Made by a program: the position numbers and the translations under genes
The notes under the pieces: model-generated
Seen by the model: the letters and a program-made list of their open reading frames with translations, nothing else
Databases searched by the model: none
Told to the model about the DNA's origin: nothing
Shown here: positions 22,794-29,306 of the stretch, piece by piece
How positions within the stretch are numbered: position 1 is the first letter of the stretch
How the letters are laid out: each line of letters starts with the position of its first letter
Source of the DNA: JAKIWV01 sp049800095
GTDB lineage: Archaea > Thermoplasmatota > Thermoplasmata > Lutacidiplasmatales > UBA184
Assembly (NCBI GenBank): GCA_049800095.1
Contig: JBARJD010000121.1
Span: 1 to 29,306, forward strand
Direction: 5' to 3'
DNA length: 29,306 nucleotides

Positions 22794-23558
22794 TCACTTC
22801 CGCCACATGTTGTAGAGCACGATGACCGGGTAGGCGCAAACCCGGGGCGCGGTGATCGCGAACAAGATCGCAGCCACCACTTCGCGGTTCGTGAGCCGGC
22901 CTAGCGATGCGGGCTCCCGGACTTTATTCCACTCCGGGCTGAGCGGGTCCGTGTCGTCAAAATCTGGCGGGTAGATGGCCGTTACGCGAATCCCGTGCTC
23001 TTTCAGTTCCATCCTCAACTTGTCGCTGAACCCCGACTGTCCGTGTTTTGCGGCGTGGAAAACCGCCGACGCGTCTCCTGAGTTCTGGCCGGGCAATGCC
23101 GCCGTGGAGACGATGGTGACGATGTCCGCGGCCGCAGATCGGCGTAGTCCTGGGAGCAACCCCTTGGTCACTAGAATCGTTCCCGTGAGTGCTGCCGCGA
23201 CAGCGTTCACAACGTCCTCCTCGGCGACATCTTCGAAAGCCCCGGGGAGCCAAGGTGCGGCGTTGTTGACCAGCACGTCGAGGACCGGTGCGATCGTCAA
23301 TGTACTCTGGCACGCCGTTCGAATCCTGTCAGGCCGGGCGAGGTCGCAAGGTATTGTCGCGGCCGTGCGTCCGGTGCGGGTCCGGATCGAGTCGGCAACG
23401 GGGGGCAACTTAGCGGGGTCGCGACCCATGAGGACGAGCTCGGCCCCCTGATCCGCCGCGACAATTGCCAGCGCACGTCCGAGTCCCCGGGTAGCGCCGG
23501 TAATGACGACATGCCGGCCGGATAAGACCCGGTCGGCCGGGCTGTCTGGTGGAATCAT
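22794..23558 (-). CDS. Short-chain dehydrogenase/reductase with Phe at the catalytic Tyr position
   Basis: A 254-residue SDR from ATG 23558; ATG 23603 adds 15 residues. The cofactor motif is ITGATRGLGRAL (19-30), with GRD near 45 suggesting NADP(H), the structural NNAAPW (98-103), and the serine in IVSTAALPGQ. The YxxxK motif reads F167-HAA-K171, so the catalytic Tyr is Phe (codon TTC, one base from TAC). The C-terminus (PVIVLYNMWRK) is hydrophobic and resembles 3-ketodihydrosphingosine-reductase-like SDRs in layout. Either the enzyme is inactive, or another residue donates the proton. It is divergent from the alkyltransferase-like gene. Confidence 0.88.
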   Translation of the reverse strand: MIPPDSPADRVLSGRHVVITGATRGLGRALAIVAADQGAELVLMGRDPAKLPPVADSIRTRTGRTAATIPCDLARPDRIRTACQSTLTIAPVLDVLVNNAAPWLPGAFEDVAEEDVVNAVAAALTGTILVTKGLLPGLRRSAAADIVTIVSTAALPGQNSGDASAVFHAAKHGQSGFSDKLRMELKEHGIRVTAIYPPDFDDTDPLSPEWNKVREPASLGRLTNREVVAAILFAITAPRVCAYPVIVLYNMWRK

Positions 23559-23686
23559 CGCAGTTTGGAACGAGTTCGGCCTTATCACGATACTCGTACC
23601 CATTCGATGCGGGCGCGCAGAATCGATTGCGCGACTGTCACGCAAAGAGTGCCGCACGACCCGCCGAACTGTCGAACATGCGAGGG

Positions 23687-23692
23687 CATATC
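23687..23692 (+). promoter_or_regulatory. TATA-like box of the alkyltransferase-like gene
   Basis: CATATC about 34 nt before ATG 23724. It supports starting the gene at 23724 rather than at the upstream end of the open frame (23565). Confidence 0.35.
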
Positions 23693-23723
23693 TCCGTGCG
23701 ATGGTGCCCAGAGCGAGGGATCC

Positions 23724-24185
23724 ATGCCCACCCTTTCTCGGTTGCGACGAGTGATATCGAGTGTCCCGAAGGGGAAGGTCATCACGTACGGCCAAGTCGC
23801 GGCCGCCGGAGGCATCCCCGGTGGGGCGCGGGTGACGGTGCGGGCGCTTCAATCGGGCGAGGGGATTCCATGGCATCGCGTCGTAGGCGCGGGTGGCCGG
23901 ATCGCCCTCTCCGGTGATGGGGGCCGGGAACAGCGCCTCCGCCTTATCCTCGAGGGCGTCACGTTCCGCGGCGCCCGCGTTCGAATGGAACGCCATAACT
24001 GGATCCCGAATCCACGTGGCCTTACGACGCGGCGATCCGGCATCCAACCGCCGATGTACCAGAACAGAGGGGGTCCGCCAATCCGAGGAAGGCGCGACCG
24101 AGGGGAGACCTCTGCGAAGTGGGAGCCGTTCCCCCGGCGGAATGAGGTCGACCCGGGCTGGCCGCGACCGCGCCGGAAGCCCTAG
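23724..24185 (+). CDS. Alkyltransferase-like (ATL) DNA-repair protein with unusual C-terminal tail
   Basis: A 153-residue member of the O6-alkylguanine-DNA alkyltransferase fold. The domain runs from LSRLRRVISSVPKGKVITYGQVA through ARVTVRALQS to the active-site loop. That loop is IPWHRVVG, with W50 where alkyltransferases have the acceptor Cys (PCHR). This PWHR form defines ATL proteins, which bind O6-alkylguanine and hand it to nucleotide excision repair instead of repairing it. The family is usually ~100-110 residues; here a basic, Pro/Arg-rich tail of ~60 residues follows. Its stop overlaps the end of the convergent gene by 4 nt. Confidence 0.87.
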   Translation: MPTLSRLRRVISSVPKGKVITYGQVAAAGGIPGGARVTVRALQSGEGIPWHRVVGAGGRIALSGDGGREQRLRLILEGVTFRGARVRMERHNWIPNPRGLTTRRSGIQPPMYQNRGGPPIRGRRDRGETSAKWEPFPRRNEVDPGWPRPRRKP

Positions 24186-24724
24186 TTCCTGGTGACCAAT
24201 TGACTTTCGCTCTCCAGCACGTCCCGGGCGTCCCCTGCAGTGGTATCGGAGCCTGGTGGACTGCGGACCGCGGAGTGATCGAGCTTGGTCATCTCCGTCG
24301 CTAACCACTCGAATTCATGGAAGATCGTCGGGTCATTGGTCTCTTTCCGCCACCGCGAGATCCGGTCGACCGGGTGGGTGAGGGCGTAGTGGTAGCCGGT
24401 CACCCAGCCGCCGAACGCGTTCCAAACCATGCGTCGGTCCAGGATTCTTTCGTGAGTGAGGGAGCCCATGAGTTGGAAGAAAAATCCCACGTCGTAGTTC
24501 TCGAGTTCCTTCTTGGGGTCACCCGCCAGTAACTGAGTACTGACTTCACGACGGGTCGCCCGCATCGCCGGAGAATCGAATCGGTCCCGGAGGTCCAAAA
24601 TCGTCTTGGCGGAATTGATACGTTGGGTCTGGCGCATCTGCCAGTAAGCGAAGGTGAGGGTTCCGACCACGAGGACCCACGTCCCGAGAATCGTGACCCA
24701 GGTGGCGAGGTCCAGGGTGCTCAT
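24182..24724 (-). CDS. Small DUF4760-like protein with one N-terminal membrane helix
   Basis: A 180-residue protein from ATG 24724. One membrane helix lies at about 7-28 (LATWVTILGTWVLVVGTLTF), followed by a helical cytoplasmic region with KTILDLRDRFDSPAMRATRREV, MVWNAFGGWVTGYHYAL and a Trp/Glu-rich FHEFEWLATEM. This pattern resembles the DUF4760 family of unknown function; I am moderately sure. The open frame extends to 24829, but a TATA box (AATAAA on plus, TTTATT on minus) 27 nt before 24724 supports the shorter, leaderless start. Confidence 0.75.
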   Translation of the reverse strand: MSTLDLATWVTILGTWVLVVGTLTFAYWQMRQTQRINSAKTILDLRDRFDSPAMRATRREVSTQLLAGDPKKELENYDVGFFFQLMGSLTHERILDRRMVWNAFGGWVTGYHYALTHPVDRISRWRKETNDPTIFHEFEWLATEMTKLDHSAVRSPPGSDTTAGDARDVLESESQLVTRN

Positions 24725-24748
24725 ACTTCTCGCGCATCCCCGCCGGGG

Positions 24749-24754
24749 AATAAA
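24749..24754 (-). promoter_or_regulatory. TATA box of the DUF4760-like gene
   Basis: The minus strand reads CCTTTATTCC, centred about 27 nt before ATG 24724. Confidence 0.45.
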
Positions 24755-24967
24755 GGGTGATTTGAGACCCCCGCGCATCGCGTCACTCTCGTGTGTCGAA
24801 CGGTTTCCGATGCGGGCTCTGGAGGCCATTCCGGACGCACCCTCTCTCCTCGGGGGCCAGGCCCGGGGTCGATGAACCGTCTAGCGAGGTTAATGGAGGA
24901 TGCTCCTCGCTCTTCTTCGAGGTTCCTCTAGCCGTCGAAGAAAGCGTCGGGTCGATTCCCGAAAGCC

Positions 24968-25332
24968 ATGTTCCATTGCGTGGCCCTGGTCGTCTCGAAC
25001 CGGAAGAGGGCGGTGGCCTGGTTTACCCATAAGCTCGGACTCGACGTGATTGAGCAAGACATCGGGCACGACACTCACTGGGTCGTCGTCGGGCGCAAAG
25101 GGCAGAAAGGGGGCGTGCACTTGCGCGACATGCCCACCTTCAACCCGGCGTTCCCGGTGGAGCCGGGGAATCGGGGACTCAGTTCGACGCCCCTGGCGAC
25201 TTCCGGGGTTGGTGCGCCGCTCTCGAGGCGAATGGGGTTAGATTCGCCACTCCGCCAACTGAGCGACCACGGGGTTGGTACGCCAGGGTCGTCGACCCGG
25301 ACGGGAATGAGCTTCGGCTCAATCCGGAGTAG
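24968..25332 (+). pseudogene. VOC family protein gene with a one-base frameshift
   Basis: The frame from ATG 24968 encodes a good VOC N-terminal half (FHCVALVVSNRKRAVAWFTH, then LGLDVIEQD and GVHLRDMPT) up to about 25165. The C-terminal half continues in another frame: GTQFDAPGDFRGWCAALEAN, GVRFATPP and VVDPDGNELRLNPE, ending in TAG at 25330-25332. Adding one G to the GGGG run at 25165-25168 joins them (EPGESGTQF), giving a protein of about 120 residues, the normal length. So this is a single-base deletion in a G run: either a real inactivation or a sequencing/assembly error. If uncorrected, the ribosome would read on in the first frame to 25471. Confidence 0.8.
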
Positions 25333-25342
25333 AAGGGGCCGC

Positions 25343-25684
25343 TCAGAACACCAACGGGTTCATCCTGTCTCCCGGTCGGGGCCCGCCTCTATATACCGGA
25401 GCGCCACGCCCCCCCAAAATCACGAATACCGCTCCTATACCGATGAAGACGACGAGGGTGGCCCCCAGTAGCACGACCTTTGGGAAACCGGACCGAGGAC
25501 CTGTCGAGAGCTCCCCCGATAGAGGGGGCCGGAGGTAGAAGATCATGGTAAATCGGGGCACGTCACCTGGAAGAGGGGGCAGCAGCTCTTCCCACAAGAA
25601 CCCAAACAACAGTCCTAAGAGGAGTGCTGAGCGGCTCGTGAGGACCCCTCCGACCACATTCGAGGTGCCTGGACCCGATACCAA
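25343..25684 (-). CDS. Possible small two-helix membrane protein
   Basis: A 113-residue frame with two hydrophobic segments (SALLLGLLFGFLWEELL and VVLLGATLVVFIGIGAVFVIL) linked by a Pro-rich loop, and a basic Gly/Pro-rich C-terminus. The TTG at 25684 or the GTG at 25657 could start it. A bidirectional AT-rich box at 25740-25747 could serve as promoter. I recognise no family. The segment otherwise would be a gap of about 440 nt, and the well-formed helices make coding plausible but unproven. Confidence 0.45.
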   Translation of the reverse strand: MVSGPGTSNVVGGVLTSRSALLLGLLFGFLWEELLPPLPGDVPRFTMIFYLRPPLSGELSTGPRSGFPKVVLLGATLVVFIGIGAVFVILGGRGAPVYRGGPRPGDRMNPLVF

Positions 25685-25739
25685 GCAGCTGAGGACCCAC
25701 GAGGAGAACTCTCCGTGCGGGGTCCCGGCGGCCGGTTCG

Positions 25740-25746
25740 TTAAATA
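25740..25746 (+). promoter_or_regulatory. TATA box of the interrupted AAA/TPR ATPase gene
   Basis: TTAAATA, centred 28 nt before GTG 25771, the spacing of a leaderless start. This supports the N-terminal fragment as the original gene start. Confidence 0.5.
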
Positions 25747-25770
25747 CGGCTCCCCGCCCCTAGCGTTAGC

Positions 25771-28122
25771 GTGACCACCCCGGCAACTCGGGCCAGGCCT
25801 CGGATTGGCCGTCTGGAGGCGTGGGAGGCGCTCATTTCCCGACGCGAGCGGGTCCGCTCCGGTCTCGCGGGCGTCACCGTGCTGGATGGGCCCCTCGGCG
25901 TCGGAAAGTCGACCTTTCTGGGCGCCCTGCTGGAAGACTCGCGGGCGGCGGGCTTCAAGGTCTACCAAGCCCGGGCCGCGAACGAAAACCCCCCCCCGTT
26001 TTCCCTGATCCGCGATGCGGTGGCTTCCGGACGATTCTAGGAAGTGGAGACGGCTCGGCCGACGGTACCGCCCGCCGGGCCGCCTCTTGCGTTCCTGCCG
26101 GGGTTAGTCCGCACGCGAGCGGAATCGCTGTCTGGAGAGGCAATTCGAACTGCCGCCGACGGAACCCAGGCCGAACTCGAGTCGGACCTGCATCGGCTCT
26201 CCGCCGGACTCGCGGAGCCGTTGCTCTTGGCGGCCCGGAAGACGCCGGTTCTCCTCGCCCTCGACGATCTTCACCGGGCCGATTCGCCCTCAATGGAGTT
26301 CCTCCAGTACCTTATCCCGCAGATCGCGGGCCGACCGATTTGGGTGCTTGGAACGTTGGACTCGACGGAGCCGCGGGGACAGCCCGGCCCTTTGGACGAC
26401 CTGCTGCACAGTCCAGACCTCGAGCAGATCTCCCTTCCTTCGTTCTCCGAAGGGGAGCTCGAGGAGTTTCTGCGCTGGCTCGAGCCGCGACGCCGCTTCC
26501 GAGAGCCGGAGGTCCACCGTCTCTATTCTGAAACGGGGGGTCTCCCGATGTTCGTCGAGAGACTGGTCCATCACCCTTCGGCCATCGCGGGGTCGGGCGT
26601 ACACGACGACGTTGGGGTCGCGGAGGAGGACTCGGGCCTTCGCGGGTTAGACGCCGCGACGCGCCGGTTGCTGAACTTAGCCGTCGTCGCCGGGAACGAG
26701 TTCTCCTTCGACCTGATGGCGGCCGCCGCGGGAGGGGACGAAGAACAGGTGGTCGAAGGTCTGGAGCGGCTTGTGGGGCTCGGGGTCCTTCGCGAACTCG
26801 AGTGGGATCGGTTCTCGTTCACGGAGGAGGACCTCCGTCACCGGCTCTTCACCGAGCTGGACGCCCCGACCGTGAAGAATCTCCACCGGCGCATCGCCGC
26901 CGCCTTCGAGCAAAGTGGGTCGCACGAAATGGAAACGGTGTACGCCCTGGCGCGCCACGCCTATCTCGGGGAGATGGATGCTGCCGTGCAGTACAACCGA
27001 CGGGCGGCCGAATTCGCCGTGGCGGCGTTCCAACCCCTCGTCGCGGTCACGTACCTCGAGAACGCGCTCGACGCGCTCCACCGGGTGGACCCCGACGATG
27101 TCGTGGCCGAGATTGGCCTCCGCCTCGAAGTGGTCATGCAGCGCACGCGAGCGGGGGAACTGCATACGGCGGAGTCGCTCCTCAAAGAGTTCCACGCCGA
27201 CCGCCGGCTGTGGAGCGCGGCGACCCCCGTCGATCGCGCGTTCTTCGCGCTCCTCCAAGCGAGATTGTTGGCCGACGAGGGCCGCTGGGATGAGGCGGAG
27301 CGCTCGTTCCGGGACCTTCCATCGAAGGGTCCCTCGGCCGGCTCGGTGCCGCTTCGGATCGCGACGCTTCGACTGCGCGGCGAGATTCTGTTTTATCGGG
27401 GCGTTTACAACGAGTCCCTGGCTACCCATGAGGAGGGCCTACGTCTCGCGACCGAAGCGGGCGAAGTTCGGGAGGCGGCCGTCGAGTCCATCCGGCGCGC
27501 CACCGTCCTCTGCATGCTCCCCGGGCGGGAGGAAGAGGCGCTCAACGGCTTCCGGACCGCAATCGAGAAACTCGTTGAGGTCGGAGACCGTGCCGAGGCG
27601 GCATTCGGGCTCCTGTGCCTGGGGGCGCAGCTGAACCAACAGGGCCGGGCGGAGGAGGCCCGGGACGCGCTCCAGCGGGCCTCCGAGCTCAGCGAGGCGG
27701 CCCGAGACCTGCGACGGCTCGGCTGGACGTGCCTAAACTTAGCGGACCTAGAGCTCGAGCAAGGTCATCGCACGGAAGCCGAGGCCCGCAACCGTGTCGC
27801 CGTCTCGTTGTTCGAACAGATCGGCGACCAGTTGGGCCGGGCGCGCGGCTTTCTGACGGAGGGCCGTCTCGCTCTGGCCCGCGGGGACGTGGCCGCCGCG
27901 GAGCAGTCCTTTGCTGGAGCCCGCGACATCTTCACCGACCAGGGCCTCAAGGCCGACGAACTCGAAGTCGACCTTCGGGAAGTGGAAGTGCGATTGGTCC
28001 AAGAGGACCGCCCAGCCGCTCTCCGCGGTCTCGAACGGATGTGGGAGCGGGACCTCGAACGATTACGGCCTGACCTCGTCGCCGACTGGCGCCGTCTGCG
28101 GGACCGTCTGACGGCCCGGTAG
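25771..28122 (+). pseudogene. AAA (STAND-like) ATPase with TPR repeats, interrupted by an in-frame TAG at codon 90
   Basis: One reading frame of 784 codons runs from GTG 25771 to 28122 with a single TAG at 26038-26040. Before it is Walker A, GPLGVGKST (40-48). After it, in the same frame, is Walker B LLALDDLHRAD (Asp about 165-166), then a winged-helix-like region (LNLAVVAGNEFSFDLM, RLVGLGVLRELEW) and about 400 residues of helical TPR-type repeats with many A-E-R-rich pairs. The layout matches signalling ATPases of the AAA_16/MalT type without a DNA-binding domain. A GTG at 26044 could restart translation, but that product would lack Walker A. The C9 run at 25989-25997 is in frame on both sides, so the stop is not caused by it. 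Read-through, a recent nonsense mutation or a base error are the options. Confidence 0.8.
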
Positions 28123-29306
28123 CTCCGCCGGCAGCTCGTCGGCCCGCGTTCCCGGGAGCGAGGTCCGCGGCACCGCGAGCGGTCCGGACGGGGCATCGTA
28201 CCGGATCGATCGGAGGTCCCGCAAACCCAGCGCCACTAGGCCGGTCGCGAAGAGTCCCACGGCCGCTACGGCGTACGCTGCGCCGACACCGCGCCAGTCG
28301 ATCAGGAGGCCACCGACCAGGATTCCGACGGGGGTCATGGCAAGGCCTACCGTCTCATCGATGCTCAGGTAACGACCGAGAAGTCCGGACGGCACGATGC
28401 GTTGCACGAGCGAAAAGAACCCCGTAGTGATCAAACCGAAGAGGACACCGAGCAGCACGAGCGTGGGTCCGGCGACCACAAATCTTGGGACCAGGACGAG
28501 GACGCCGAACAGGGCCCCCCCGGCCAATAGCGCCCCGATGAGGACCCAGCCGAAGTAGCGCAAAACGCCGACCCGGCCCATGGAGATGGAACCCACGAAA
28601 AAGCCCCCGCTGAACCCGGCGACGAGGAAGCCGAAGGCGTAGGCCGGTTGCCCGAGGGCCACGACCGTGTAGACCACGAGGAACGGGGTGGAGATCGCCA
28701 AAAAGAAACCGAGTCCCATGGAGACAAGTGTCAACTCGAGCAACGCCCGGTGGGCCCCCAGATACGTCAACGCGACTCGGATATCCTCGGCCAGGGACGG
28801 ACGGACCGGAGACGCCGGCCACTCGGCCGGCGGGGCGCGAGAGGTTCCGATGCGGGTCATGAGAATTCCGGACAGGAGAAAGATCCCGACGCCGAATGCA
28901 AACGAGGGGTAGGTCCCGGCCACGACCAGGAGGAACGCCGCGCTCGCGGCGCCGGCGGTGGAGGCCACGGCCGTCGAGGCCTGGAGGAGGCCGTTCGCGT
29001 CGTCAAGGGTGGTGGGGTCCACTAGGCTCGGCAGGATCGCATTGGCGGAGGGCCGGAAGACCGCGGTCACCGCTTCGAGGGCGAAGACCAGCCCCAGGAC
29101 TAGAATCAAGCGGAAGCCGAACGCCGCGATGGTGAGCGGAACGGCCGCGAGCACGGCCGCTTGGAGGAGCCCGGTCACGACGAGGAGCTTCCGGCGGTCA
29201 TACCGGTCCGCGATGACTCCGGCCGGTAGGCCGATTGCGAGGACTGGCAGCGACGCGGCGATCCCTACGTAGGCCACCGCGAGGGCGGAGCCGGTCTGCT
29301 CGAATA
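28063..29306 (-). CDS. Major facilitator superfamily transporter (partial, start beyond right edge)
   Basis: At least 413 residues of a 12-helix MFS protein. The frame remains open to the last base; the residues before the GTG at 29277 (FEQTGSALA) match the usual N-terminal TGSALA of this group, so the true start lies outside the window. The helix 2-3 loop motif reads GVIADRYDRRK, and RPSANAILPSLV is typical of macrolide-efflux/enterobactin-exporter-like MFS members. A hydrophilic tail of ~45 residues ends it. Substrate is unknown; export of small molecules is likely. Its last 60 nt overlap the convergent ATPase gene. Confidence 0.9.
   Translation of the reverse strand, partial: FEQTGSALAVAYVGIAASLPVLAIGLPAGVIADRYDRRKLLVVTGLLQAAVLAAVPLTIAAFGFRLILVLGLVFALEAVTAVFRPSANAILPSLVDPTTLDDANGLLQASTAVASTAGAASAAFLLVVAGTYPSFAFGVGIFLLSGILMTRIGTSRAPPAEWPASPVRPSLAEDIRVALTYLGAHRALLELTLVSMGLGFFLAISTPFLVVYTVVALGQPAYAFGFLVAGFSGGFFVGSISMGRVGVLRYFGWVLIGALLAGGALFGVLVLVPRFVVAGPTLVLLGVLFGLITTGFFSLVQRIVPSGLLGRYLSIDETVGLAMTPVGILVGGLLIDWRGVGAAYAVAAVGLFATGLVALGLRDLRSIRYDAPSGPLAVPRTSLPGTRADELPAELPGRQTVPQTAPVGDEVRP

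Noticed and set aside
25243..25285. A tRNA-like D-arm (minus strand GCTCAGTTGGCGGAGT)
   Set aside because: No acceptor, anticodon or T arm fits around it, and it encodes part of the VOC C-terminal half in frame.
25987..25998. The C9 run before the TAG as a frameshift cause
   Set aside because: The protein pattern is in the same frame before the run, after it and after the stop, so the stop does not come from a length error in the run.
26038..26040. Pyrrolysine coded by TAG in the ATPase gene
   Set aside because: TAG ends several unrelated genes here, no pyl genes are in the window, and the position is not a known pyrrolysine site; kept only as a test in the finding.
1..29306. CRISPR array or transposase
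   Set aside because: I saw no regularly spaced repeats and no transposase or integrase motif in any frame I read.

Overview
This 29.3 kb window is a GC-rich, gene-dense archaeal chromosome fragment. The archaeal assignment rests on a membrane-anchored LonB protease, a full-length archaeosine-type tRNA-guanine transglycosylase with a C-terminal PUA region, Kae1, a geranylgeranyl reductase-family flavoprotein, an archaeal NMN adenylyltransferase, and TATA boxes about 27-30 nt upstream of several leaderless starts. GTG and TTG starts are common. The gene mix fits Thermoplasmatota best, but that is inference.

Left part (1-8272, minus strand): a very large exported protein with a C-terminal membrane helix and a double zinc ribbon, running off the left edge. 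Next comes a tight operon, in transcription order: cystathionine beta-synthase/cysteine synthase with CBS domains, cystathionine gamma-synthase/lyase, cysteinyl-tRNA synthetase and a zinc-type oxidoreductase. It links homocysteine or serine to cysteine and then to Cys-tRNA.

Divergent from it (8383-10457, plus) is a three-gene unit: a BlaI/MecI-like winged-helix regulator, a polytopic M56/M48-like metalloprotease, and an exported beta-sandwich protein with a C-terminal membrane helix. It resembles a BlaR1-BlaI proteolytic switch with the sensor on a separate polypeptide, and is my best candidate for a little-described system.

Core block (10346-18000): minus-strand genes for family-5 uracil-DNA glycosylase, TGT, a small unknown protein, Kae1 and the reductase; a plus-strand radical SAM protein; then minus-strand FolD lacking its catalytic lysine, coupled to a small cysteine-rich protein. 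From 18075 to 20951 a plus-strand operon encodes LonB, another small cysteine-rich protein and NMN adenylyltransferase, followed by tRNA-Thr(CGT).

Downstream of the tRNA (21099 to about 25770) lies an accessory region: an AbrB/PIN toxin-antitoxin pair, two VOC proteins (one frameshifted), an SDR with Phe in place of the catalytic Tyr, an alkyltransferase-like (PWHR) protein and a small DUF4760-like membrane protein. Two partial copies of the tRNA-Thr 3' end sit at about 21.92 and 22.77 kb, suggesting past integration events. The right end holds a large AAA/TPR ATPase gene interrupted by an in-frame TAG, and a convergent MFS transporter running off the right edge.
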